A stretch of DNA of 64,000 bases from Stenotrophomonas ginsengisoli. GTDB lineage: Bacteria; Pseudomonadota; Gammaproteobacteria; Xanthomonadales; Xanthomonadaceae. A program made the translations under genes and the position numbers. Of this stretch, positions 18,116 through 28,802 are shown piece by piece (the first letter of the stretch is position 1; each line of letters begins with the position of its first letter). A model generated the notes under the pieces. That model made no database searches, was not told the origin of the DNA, and saw nothing but the letters and a program-made list of their open reading frames with translations. The stretch covers positions 124,001 through 188,000 of the forward strand of contig NZ_LDJM01000007.1 of the NCBI RefSeq assembly GCF_001431485.1, read 5' to 3'.

Positions 18116-20701
18116 TCAGACCGTAGCGGCCACGTCCTGGTAATCAGCAATCTGGTCGAAGTTCATGTAGCGGTAGATCGACTCACCGGCACCGGCCAGT
18201 ACGCCAGCCGCTTCCATGTACTCGGCCTTGGTCGGGATGCGGCCCAGACGTGCACAGATGGCGGCCAGTTCGGCCGAACCCAGGTACACGTTGGTGTTGC
18301 GGCCCAGACGGTTGGGGAAGTTGCGGGTCGAGGTCGACATCGCGGTGGAGCCTTCGCGGATCTGTGCCTGGTTGCCCATGCACAGCGAGCAGCCCGGCAT
18401 TTCCATGCGTGCGCCTGCACCACCCAGGGTCGAGTAGTGGCCTTCCTTGGTCAGCTCGGAGGCATCCATCTTGGTCGGCGGGGCCACCCACAGACGGGTC
18501 GGGATGTCGCGCTTGCCTTCCAGCAGCTTGGCAGCGGCGCGGAAGTGACCGATGTTGGTCATGCACGAACCGATGAACACTTCATCGATCTGGGCACCGG
18601 CCACATCCGACAGGGTCTTCACGTCGTCCGGGTCGTTCGGGCAGGCCACGATCGGCTCGTGGATGTCGGCCAGGTCGATTTCGATGACGGCAGCGTATTC
18701 GGCGTCGGCATCCGGCTCCAGCAGCTCCGGCTTGGCCAGCCAGGCTTCCATCTTCTCGATACGACGGGCCAGGGTGCGGGCATCGGCGTAACCTTCGGCA
18801 ATCATCCACTTCAGCAGGGTGATGTTGCTGGTCAGGTACTCGATGATCGGCTCCTTGTTCAGGCGCACCGAGCAGCCGGCAGCCGAACGCTCGGCCGAGG
18901 CATCGGACAGTTCGAACGCCTGCTCGACCTTCAGGTTCGGCAGACCTTCGATTTCCAGGATGCGGCCGGAGAAGATGTTCTTCTTGCCAGCCTTGGCCAC
19001 GGTCAGCAGACCCGACTTGATGGCGTACAGCGGGATGGCGTTGACCAGGTCACGCAGGGTGACGCCCGGCTGCATTTCGCCCTTGAAGCGCACCAGCACC
19101 GACTCCGGCATGTCCAGCGGCATGACGCCGGTGGCAGCAGCGAAGGCGACCAGGCCCGAACCGGCCGGGAAGGAGATGCCCACCGGGAAACGGGTGTGCG
19201 AGTCACCACCGGTACCGACGGTGTCCGGCAGCAGCATGCGGTTGAGCCAGGAGTGGATCACGCCGTCGCCCGGACGCAGGGAAACACCGCCACGGGTGGA
19301 GATGAATTCCGGCAGGGTGTGGTGGGTCTTGACGTCCACCGGCTTCGGGTAGGCAGCGGTGTGGCAGAACGATTGCATCACCAGGTCGGCCGAGAAGCCC
19401 AGGCAGGCCAGGTCCTTCAGCTCGTCACGGGTCATCGGGCCGGTGGTGTCCTGCGAGCCGACCGAGGTCATCTTCGGTTCGCAGTAGGTGCCCGGGCGCA
19501 TGCCCTTGCCTTCCGGCAGACCGCAGGCGCGGCCGACCATCTTCTGTGCCAGCGAGAAGCCACGGCCGTTGTCGGCCGGCTGCACCGGCAGGCGGAACAG
19601 GTCGGTGGCCGGCAGGCCCAGCGACTCACGGGCCTTGGCGGTCAGGCCACGGCCGATGATCAGCGGGATGCGGCCGCCGGCGCGCACTTCGTCAAACAGC
19701 ACATCGCTCTTGACCGCGAATTCGGCGATGACTTCGCCGTTCTTGATGGCCTTGCCTTCGTACGGGCGCAGCTCGACCACGTCGCCGTGGTTCATCTGCG
19801 ACACGTCCAGCTCGATCGGCAGGGCGCCGGCATCTTCCATGGTGTTGTAGAAGATCGGAGCGATCTTGCCGCCCAGGCAGACGCCGCCGGCGCGCTTGTT
19901 CGGGATGAACGGGATGTCATCGCCAGTCCACCACAGCACGGAGTTGGTGGCCGACTTGCGCGAGGAACCGGTACCGACCACGTCACCGACGTAGGCGACC
20001 AGGTTGCCCTTGTCCTTCAGGTCCAGGATCTGCTGGATCGGGCCGCGCTTGCCGTCTTCTTCCGGGGTGAACGGTGCGTCCGGACGCTTGTTCTTCAGCA
20101 TCGCCAGGGCGTGCATCGGGATGTCCGGGCGGGTGGTGGCGTCCGGTGCCGGCGACAGGTCGTCGGTGTTGGTTTCGCCCGGCACCTTGAACACGGTGAC
20201 GGTCAGGCTGGACGGTACTTCCGGGTTGGAGGTGAACCACTCGGCATCGGCCCAGCTCTGCATCACGGCCTGGGCATTGGCGTTGCCACCCTTGGCCTTG
20301 GCTTCCACGTCGTGGAAGGCATCAAACACGAGCAGGGTCTTCTTCAGGCCATCAGCGGCAATGGTGCCGACAACGGCGTCGTCCAGCAGCTCGATCAGCG
20401 GGGCGACGTTGTAACCGCCGAGCATGGTGCCCAGCAGTTCGGTGGCGCGCTCGCGGCTGATCAGTTCGTTCTTTTCGCTGCCAAAGGCAATGGCGGCCAG
20501 GTAAGAGGCCTTGACCTTGGCGGCATCATCGACACCGGCCGGCACGCGGTTGGTGATCAGGTCGACCAGGAACTCGGCCTCGCCAGCCGGCGGGTTCTTC
20601 AGCAGTTCGATGACATCAGCGGTCTGCTGGGCAGACAGCGGCAGCGGCGGGATGCCGAGAGCAGCGCGCTCGGCGACGTGGTGGCGGTAGGCTTCCAACA
20701 T
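18116..20701 (-). CDS. acnB: Aconitate hydratase B (RpfA)
   Basis: The protein has 861 residues, matching AcnB (~865). I chose the internal ATG giving [19 protein letters not shown], preceded by GGGAG, over an upstream start that would add 41 residues. The N-terminal HEAT-like domain, the swivel domain, and the iron-sulfur ligands in [13 protein letters not shown] and [12 protein letters not shown] are visible. It interconverts citrate and isocitrate in the TCA cycle. In Xanthomonas campestris the acnB gene of this locus was called rpfA and affects extracellular enzyme production and iron homeostasis. It converges with fadD onto a shared terminator. Confidence 0.97.
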   Translation of the reverse strand: MLEAYRHHVAERAALGIPPLPLSAQQTADVIELLKNPPAGEAEFLVDLITNRVPAGVDDAAKVKASYLAAIAFGSEKNELISRERATELLGTMLGGYNVAPLIELLDDAVVGTIAADGLKKTLLVFDAFHDVEAKAKGGNANAQAVMQSWADAEWFTSNPEVPSSLTVTVFKVPGETNTDDLSPAPDATTRPDIPMHALAMLKNKRPDAPFTPEEDGKRGPIQQILDLKDKGNLVAYVGDVVGTGSSRKSATNSVLWWTGDDIPFIPNKRAGGVCLGGKIAPIFYNTMEDAGALPIELDVSQMNHGDVVELRPYEGKAIKNGEVIAEFAVKSDVLFDEVRAGGRIPLIIGRGLTAKARESLGLPATDLFRLPVQPADNGRGFSLAQKMVGRACGLPEGKGMRPGTYCEPKMTSVGSQDTTGPMTRDELKDLACLGFSADLVMQSFCHTAAYPKPVDVKTHHTLPEFISTRGGVSLRPGDGVIHSWLNRMLLPDTVGTGGDSHTRFPVGISFPAGSGLVAFAAATGVMPLDMPESVLVRFKGEMQPGVTLRDLVNAIPLYAIKSGLLTVAKAGKKNIFSGRILEIEGLPNLKVEQAFELSDASAERSAAGCSVRLNKEPIIEYLTSNITLLKWMIAEGYADARTLARRIEKMEAWLAKPELLEPDADAEYAAVIEIDLADIHEPIVACPNDPDDVKTLSDVAGAQIDEVFIGSCMTNIGHFRAAAKLLEGKRDIPTRLWVAPPTKMDASELTKEGHYSTLGGAGARMEMPGCSLCMGNQAQIREGSTAMSTSTRNFPNRLGRNTNVYLGSAELAAICARLGRIPTKAEYMEAAGVLAGAGESIYRYMNFDQIADYQDVAATV

Positions 20702-20742
20702 GGACAACTCCCGAAGGGTACGGATAAAGAAATAAGGTGGGC

Positions 20743-21141
20743 TCAGGCTTGCGGCACGATCAGCTTCAGGCCCTTGAAGTAGTCGCGAAAAAATTTGTCG
20801 TTCCAGGTGATCAGGCCGTCGCACTGCAGCAGTGCATGGGCGCCGACCATGAAGTCGTCGATCCGGCGGCTGTCGCCGGCACGCTGGCGGTGGCGGCGGT
20901 GCATCTCGCCGGCGCGCAGGGCCGACTTGGCCTCCAGCGCGGAGAACAGCACGCCCATTTCCTCCAGCGCCTCCAGCACCTCGGCACCGCCGCGCAGGGA
21001 CGCGCAGATCTCGGCCAGGGTGGTACCGCAGACCACCACGCGGCCGCTGACCAAGGCCTGGCGCAGGCAGGCTTCCACCGCATCGGCACGCTCACCGTTG
21101 CTGAGCAGCTCGATCAGGACCGGGGAATCAACGGCGATCAT
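20743..21141 (-). CDS. PIN-domain ribonuclease toxin (VapC-like)
   Basis: The 132 residues start from the ATG two bases after the antitoxin stop; a TTG overlapping the stop would add two residues. It is a PIN domain: acidic residues occur in [36 protein letters not shown] and ITWNDKFF. VapC toxins cleave RNA, often tRNA. The partner AbrB-type gene lies just upstream. The pair sits between the two aconitase genes, a location where an AbrB/PIN pair is also found in related genomes, so it may be ancestral here rather than recently gained. Confidence 0.88.
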   Translation of the reverse strand: MIAVDSPVLIELLSNGERADAVEACLRQALVSGRVVVCGTTLAEICASLRGGAEVLEALEEMGVLFSALEAKSALRAGEMHRRHRQRAGDSRRIDDFMVGAHALLQCDGLITWNDKFFRDYFKGLKLIVPQA

Positions 21142-21143
21142 GC

Positions 21144-21368
21144 TCAACCCTCGTCGCGGACCACGGCCACGGCGGCTTCGGCCGAGTCAAAGCCGTCCAG
21201 GGCGAACTTGCCGCGGGCCCGCGAGATGGCGTCATCCACGCTCTTGCGCAGGATGATCCGGCTGCCTTCCAGCTCGACCTTGAGCAAGGTGCCCTTGCTC
21301 AGGCCCAGCGCATCGCGCACCGCCTTGGGCAGGGTGATCTGTCCGCGTTCGGCAACAGTGGCTTCCAT
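21144..21368 (-). CDS. AbrB/MazE-type antitoxin (VapB-like)
   Basis: The 74 residues carry an N-terminal SpoVT/AbrB swapped-hairpin DNA-binding domain (ATVAERGQITLPKAVRDALG...KGTLLKVE) and a short acidic C-terminal tail that would wrap the toxin. AGGAG lies before the ATG. The stop is two bases from the toxin start, so the genes are coupled. A palindrome overlapping the likely -10 in front of it suggests autorepression. Confidence 0.88.
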   Translation of the reverse strand: MEATVAERGQITLPKAVRDALGLSKGTLLKVELEGSRIILRKSVDDAISRARGKFALDGFDSAEAAVAVVRDEG

Positions 21369-21397
21369 GGGCGCTCCTGGTCGGTCAGAGACTCAAA

Positions 21398-21418
21398 GTA
21401 TGCACAGATTATACATAC
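21398..21418 (-). promoter_or_regulatory. Operator-like palindrome over a TATAAT box of the toxin-antitoxin pair
   Basis: The near-palindrome GTATGCA-N7-TACATAC (one mismatch) encloses TATAAT on the minus strand (21413-21408). The antitoxin ATG is 40 bp downstream. No good -35 is seen, as expected for a promoter helped or blocked by a bound regulator. This is the only clearly AT-rich patch in the region. Confidence 0.55.
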
Positions 21419-21574
21419 CCAGAGCTGCATACCCCTACCCCCGCTGCCCGATCCAGGACTACTGCCGAGCAAATGACGGTTGCCATTGCGTGATCCGTTC
21501 AGGCTTGTGACCACGCTGCCCTTACATCCGCCTTTCTACAGTGGCCGGAGCCTTCGCCATCCAGGATGCCAGCC

Positions 21575-24337
<2,763 letters not shown>

Positions 24338-24369
24338 CTCCTCGGCTACCGGATGCAGGCGCAAGCCCA

Positions 24370-24391
24370 GCCCCGCGCACGCACGCGGGGC
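24370..24391 (+). terminator. Hairpin after acnA
   Basis: GCCCCGCG (24370-24377) pairs with CGCGGGGC (24384-24391), followed by GTTCGG. It lies 32 bp after the stop. The T-tract is poor. A degenerate copy of this hairpin is in the duplicated segment downstream. Confidence 0.4.
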
Positions 24392-24698
24392 GTTCGGCAG
24401 GGCGCGAGGCATGCCTCGCAATCGCCCTGCCTCACCCACCACGGTGGCCTGCTGCAGTACTTGCTGCGCCAGTTGGCCGCACGCGACTGACGCCCTCGGC
24501 TACCGGATGCAGGCGCAAGCCCGGCCCCGCGCTCGCACGTGGGGCATCATGCGGGGCATTCGGCGGGGCGCTAGGCGATGCCGGACACGCGCCCCGCCCT
24601 TCCTCCCGATTGACCTGCTGCCATTGTCGCTGCGCCAGCCGGCGGTGGCAGCCTGGTCAGGAAGATCAGCCCTCACCAGCCCCCGCAGCCATTACCGC

Positions 24699-25139
24699 TC
24701 AAGGCTGCTGGCCATCACCCCATTGCGCGCGGTAGAGCTGCCACTGCCCGTCCTGCTCGCGCCAGTGGGTGCTGACCTGATGGATGCGGCCGCGCTCGAA
24801 CAGGCGGCCATTGCCACCGGCCAGCACCACAGTGAAATCTGCCTGGGCGCTCTGTCCATCAATGCGCACATCCAGCGGGCCCAACACCACCTCGATGCGC
24901 TGGTTGAGCAGCAGTTGCGCACGCAGCAGGCGCTCCAGCGCCTGCCGGTCCATGCCACCGTTGCCGAGGAAATCCCCGGCCAGCGGCGTAATCACCCGGG
25001 CCGGCTCACGCTGCTCCACCCCCTGCTGCATCTGGGTGATCCGTGTGCGCAGTGCCTGCTCCGGCGTGCTGCGGCTGCAAGCAGCCAAAACCAGCAACAA
25101 CACAGCACCAAGCGTCCAGTTGACAGGAATTGGCCGCAT
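24699..25139 (-). CDS. Small lipoprotein, NTF2/SnoaL-like fold suspected
   Basis: The protein has 146 residues with a lipoprotein signal peptide (LGAVLLLVLAACSRS, lipidated Cys21 in L-A-A-C). The mature part alternates a helical segment (QALRTRITQMQQGVEQ) and strands ending in GQWQLYRAQW, a pattern common in NTF2/SnoaL-like small proteins; this fold call is tentative. It reads away from the second acyl-CoA ligase. Function unknown. Serine at +2 favours outer-membrane sorting. Confidence 0.75.
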   Translation of the reverse strand: MRPIPVNWTLGAVLLLVLAACSRSTPEQALRTRITQMQQGVEQREPARVITPLAGDFLGNGGMDRQALERLLRAQLLLNQRIEVVLGPLDVRIDGQSAQADFTVVLAGGNGRLFERGRIHQVSTHWREQDGQWQLYRAQWGDGQQP

Positions 25140-25243
25140 TTGCCCCCTTCTCCTTTATCCGTTCGTAACGTTATCCTGACAGCTTGTGCCGGAACCACCC
25201 ATGCCCGGCCCCCGATCATCCGCAAATTTCTCTGGAGGGGGAA

Positions 25244-26920
25244 ATGACCCATCAACGCACCTGGCTGGACAACTATCCGGCTGGCGTTCCGGCCGAAATC
25301 GACCTGGAACAGTACGCTTCCATCTCCGACGTGTTCGACACCTCGGTCAAGCAGTTTGCCGATCGCCCGGCCCTGTCCAGCTTCGGCAAGGAAATCAGCT
25401 TCGGCCAGCTGGATACCCTGGTCGAGCAGTTTGCCGCCTACCTGCAGTGCGAGCTGAAGCTGAAGAAGGGTGACCGCCTGGCGGTGATGATGCCCAACTG
25501 CATCCAGTACCCGATCGCCATTTTCGCCGCGCTGCGCGCCGGCCTGACCGTGGTCAACGTCAACCCGCTGTACACCGCACGCGAGCTCAAGCACCAGCTG
25601 TGCGACGCCGATGCCACCGCTTTGCTGGTGATCGACAACTTCGGCGATACCGTGCAGCAGGTCATCCACGAGCTGCCGGTCAAGCACATCATCACCACCG
25701 GCCTGGGCGACATGCTCGGCACCAAGGGCTGCATCGTCAATTTCGTGCTCAAGTACGTCAAGAAGATGGTGCCCGATTACCGCCTGCCCGGTGCGGTGCG
25801 CTTCAAGGCCGCGCTCAAGCTCGGTGCACGCCACCAGCGCCCGGCCGTGCAGTGCGACCACGAGGACATCGCCTTCCTGCAGTACACCGGTGGCACCACC
25901 GGCGTGGCCAAGGGCGCGGTGCTGACCCACCGCAACCTGATTGCCAACATGCAGCAGATCAGCGCCTGGATCACCCCGGCCGGCCTGGTGCCGGGCAAGG
26001 AGATCGGCGTCACCGCGCTGCCGCTGTACCACATCTTCTCGCTGACCGTTAACGGCCTGGTGTTCACCAAGCTCGGGGTCAAGAGCATCCTGATCACCAA
26101 CCCGCGTGACATGGCCGGTTTCATCAAGGAAATCGGCGACAAGAAGATCAGCATCATCACCGGCGTCAACACCCTGTTCAACGGCCTGCTCAACACCAAG
26201 GGCTTTGAAGGTGTCGACTTCTCCGCCCTGAAGCTGTCCATCGGCGGCGGCATGGCGGTACAGCGCGCCGTGGCCGAACGCTGGCACCAGGTCACCAACA
26301 ACACCCTGATCGAAGGTTACGGCCTGACCGAAACCTCGCCGGTGGTCTGCGTCAACCCGATCAAGGCACCGGAATACAGCGGTGCGATCGGCCAGCCGCT
26401 GTCCTCCACCGACTGCTGCGTCAAGGGCGAGGACGGTGCGATCCTGGCCATGGGCGAAGTGGGCGAGTTGTGCGTGCGTGGCCCGCAGGTGATGCGCGGC
26501 TACTGGCGCCGTGACGAGGACACTGCCAAGACCATCGATGCCGATGGCTGGCTGCACACCGGCGACATGGCGCGCATGGACGACAAGGGCCTGTTCTACA
26601 TCGTGGACCGCAAGAAGGACATGATCCTGGTCTCCGGCTTCAACGTGTATCCCAACGAGATCGAGGACGTGATCGCGATGATGCCCGGCGTGCTGGAAGT
26701 GGCCGCGGTGGGTGTGCCCAGCGAGAAGTCCGGTGAAGCGGTCAAGGTGGTCATCGTCAAGAAGGACCCCAACCTCACCGCCGAGCAGGTCAAGGACTTC
26801 GCCCGTGCCAACCTGACCGGTTACAAGCACCCGCGCATCGTCGAGTTCCGCGACGAACTGCCCAAGACCAACGTCGGCAAGATCCTGCGCCGCGAGCTGC
26901 GTGACAAGCCTGCGGCCTGA
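25244..26920 (+). CDS. rpfB: Long-chain fatty acyl-CoA ligase RpfB
   Basis: The protein has 558 residues. The ATG at 25244 is preceded by GGAGGGGG; in-frame codons upstream are ignored. The motifs are YTGGTTGVAKGAVL, EGYGLTETSP, GWLHTGDMARMD and LPKTNVGKILRREL. The gene occupies the usual rpfB position on the acnA side of the rpf cluster. In Xanthomonas RpfB is a FadD-type ligase that activates free fatty acids and contributes to turnover of the DSF signal. Here the expected next gene, rpfF, is missing, so the remaining role is probably general fatty-acid activation. A close paralog lies at 16320. A strong terminator follows 24 bp after the stop. Confidence 0.9.
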   Translation: MTHQRTWLDNYPAGVPAEIDLEQYASISDVFDTSVKQFADRPALSSFGKEISFGQLDTLVEQFAAYLQCELKLKKGDRLAVMMPNCIQYPIAIFAALRAGLTVVNVNPLYTARELKHQLCDADATALLVIDNFGDTVQQVIHELPVKHIITTGLGDMLGTKGCIVNFVLKYVKKMVPDYRLPGAVRFKAALKLGARHQRPAVQCDHEDIAFLQYTGGTTGVAKGAVLTHRNLIANMQQISAWITPAGLVPGKEIGVTALPLYHIFSLTVNGLVFTKLGVKSILITNPRDMAGFIKEIGDKKISIITGVNTLFNGLLNTKGFEGVDFSALKLSIGGGMAVQRAVAERWHQVTNNTLIEGYGLTETSPVVCVNPIKAPEYSGAIGQPLSSTDCCVKGEDGAILAMGEVGELCVRGPQVMRGYWRRDEDTAKTIDADGWLHTGDMARMDDKGLFYIVDRKKDMILVSGFNVYPNEIEDVIAMMPGVLEVAAVGVPSEKSGEAVKVVIVKKDPNLTAEQVKDFARANLTGYKHPRIVEFRDELPKTNVGKILRRELRDKPAA

Positions 26921-26944
26921 TTGCATTTGAGCGGTTGTTGCACC

Positions 26945-26974
26945 AAAAACCCCTTCCGCGAGGAAGGGGTTTTT
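26945..26974 (+). terminator. Strong intrinsic terminator after rpfB
   Basis: A perfect 13-bp stem (AAAAACCCCTTCC / GGAAGGGGTTTTT) with loop GCGA ends in a T-run. It also marks the boundary between core DNA and the inserted region. Confidence 0.95.
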
Positions 26975-27058
26975 GTTTGCTTCATCGCAGATCAGCGCGG
27001 AGCTTTTCCCGGTTGCACTTACGCTTGAGGCCTGATTTCAGGGCGCAAGGGTGATGTC

Positions 27059-27893
27059 ATGCTGGATCGGAAGATGATTGCCGCGCTGGGCGATGTGCCG
27101 CCTGTTCGGGGTAAGCCCTACGGCCTGTACGCCTGGCAGAAGCGGCCGCCGAGCCAGCGTTCCAAGGATGATGCCGGATTGCTGGAACGCATCTGCCGTG
27201 CGCATGCACAGAGTCGACAGACCGATGGCAGCCCACCTGTGCATGCGGCGCTGAAGTAGCAGGGCGAGAAAGCCGGCCGGCGTCGCGTGGAGCGCCTGAT
27301 GCGTCAACACCAGGTACGGACCTGGTCGGCACGTCTGTATCGCCAGCGCCCGGGCTTGAAACGCTTCCTGGCCAGCGTGCCAAGTCGCGCACACTTGGTC
27401 GAGAATGACCGCCCGAACAAGGTGTGGGTAGCCGATGTCACCTACCTGAAGGTGGCCGGGAGCTGGCGCTACGTGGCAACAGTGATGGATCGCTGCTCAC
27501 CTCGCCTGCTGGGGTGGGCATTGGGCAAGAAAAGGACAACGTCGCTGACCCGCAAGGCTCTGGCGGCGGCGTTGCGCACTCGTCGCCTCGGGGTAAAAAC
27601 CGTCTTCCATAGCGATCGCGGCATCGAGTTCATCGGTGACGATTTCAAGTTCCGCTTACGGCATGCTGGCCTTGTGCAATCGGCCAATCGCCCCCCAGAG
27701 GATGACCGACAACGCGCACATGGAATCCTGGAACAAAATAATGAAATCAGACCTCTACCACCGGTATGCGTTTGATACCGACCAAGAACTGTGTGCCGCG
27801 GTGCGTAGCTATGTGGATTTTCACAACCACCAACGCCTACACTCGGCACTGAACTACCAGTGACGCGTCCAGCTTGAGCGTGCATACGCCCAA
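27059..27893 (+). pseudogene. Decayed IS3-family transposase (OrfB) remnant
   Basis: Translation shows an integrase-core transposase ([68 protein letters not shown]) with the DDE residues still recognisable, but it is broken three times. An in-frame TAG at 27257 replaces what looks like a CAG codon. One extra C in a run of six Cs (27691-27696) shifts the frame. A TGA at 27861 cuts off the last residues (RVQLERAYAQ is still readable afterwards). The N-terminal part and OrfA are not found, so the element is also 5'-truncated. It cannot move itself. Confidence 0.88.
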
Positions 27894-28132
27894 CCAACAG
27901 GCGCCCCACTTTTTCGAAGGAAGTCACCCACATACAAAGTTAAATGAAATTTACGATGGAAATAACCAAGCCACTCTATTGGCGCGGCGCCGCTCTCCCG
28001 AGGACGGGCGTTTTTTCTTCCCTTCTTGTACGGCGGGTTGGACCACCGAGCCGTCATGCCTCGCTTGAATATTAGAAGGGATATATGGCAATGGCCGCCT
28101 GGAATGGTTAGAAGGAGTACAAAGGGGTCAAG
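27894..28132. other. Low-GC intergenic stretch before the immunity-like gene
   Basis: About 240 bp with visibly lower GC than the core genome and no supported gene. It contains GC-rich inverted pieces followed by a T-run (GACGGGCGTTTTTTC, near 28004-28018) that may end a transcript. Near its end lie two purine-rich stretches (GAAGGAG at 28111 and AAAGGGG at 28121) that could serve as ribosome-binding sites for the next gene. Confidence 0.4.
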
Positions 28133-28777
28133 ATGGTCATTACTGGTTATCGAGTAGTCATATCCCTGTTTCTCTTGTTTTTCTGCGCATGTGCCGCGTC
28201 GAAATCTCACCGCGCAGCCCCGAGAGAAAATTCAACACAGCCTGAGGTTGCCATGTCTGAAACCATAGAAACCACCCTTCCTCGACCAGAGATCGTCGAG
28301 AAGCAAATTTTGAAGGTGCTAGATGAGGCCAAGCCGCCGGGGAAGCTTGCAGTTGAGCAGTTGATAAAATTGTTTTCCTTGAATGATCAAGGTGTTGCCG
28401 ATGATGAAATGGAATTGACGGAAGTCGTCCCTGGAACGGACTGGACGCAGTCGCTAAGCTTCTCAAGTCCCGCACCTGGAAAAAACGTAATCGAGTACTG
28501 GCTTGACCATCACCACCTGCATTCCGATGCATTGAGTGCGGATCTGACGCCCATCTGCAGCATGAACTTTGGAAGTTATCGGTCAGAGCTGATGGCCATG
28601 GGGTTCGAAGAGGGCCCGTCAATGCCTGACGGCCGCGAGTACGAGCGACATGGCGCGCTTAGCCACACATTCACTCGTAGCAATGTTGTGGTGGACATCC
28701 TTTCTCAGCGCGCCGTCGCGCCGACTGATGGCCCCCAAGACGCTTGCATCCTGAAGATTGAAATCCGATCAATCTAG
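28133..28777 (+). CDS. Putative lipoprotein, likely immunity protein (X-Tfi) for the adjacent effector
   Basis: The protein has 214 residues. The N-terminus MVITGYRVVISLFLLFFCAC looks like a signal sequence with a loose lipobox (Cys18 or Cys20). The mature part is acidic, with no family I recognise. It sits 25 bp upstream of a gene for an effector with a C-terminal type IV secretion signal. In the Xanthomonadales X-T4SS, toxins that act in the target envelope are commonly paired with a periplasmic lipoprotein immunity gene just upstream. Function is inferred only from that arrangement and the signal. Base composition is much lower in GC than the flanking core genes, pointing to horizontal acquisition. 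Confidence 0.65.
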   Translation: MVITGYRVVISLFLLFFCACAASKSHRAAPRENSTQPEVAMSETIETTLPRPEIVEKQILKVLDEAKPPGKLAVEQLIKLFSLNDQGVADDEMELTEVVPGTDWTQSLSFSSPAPGKNVIEYWLDHHHLHSDALSADLTPICSMNFGSYRSELMAMGFEEGPSMPDGREYERHGALSHTFTRSNVVVDILSQRAVAPTDGPQDACILKIEIRSI

Positions 28778-28802
28778 TCACCACAGATAAAAGTGAGCGG
28801 TC

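Noticed and set aside
18437-20782. Long + strand open frame (781 codons) opposite acnB
   Set aside because: It is a shadow of acnB; the product is His/Gln/Gly-rich with no recognisable domain, as expected in high-GC antisense frames.
27287-27775. A functional 162-residue transposase gene
   Set aside because: It is only the middle piece of a longer decayed OrfB, bounded by an upstream in-frame TAG and a frameshift in a C-run.
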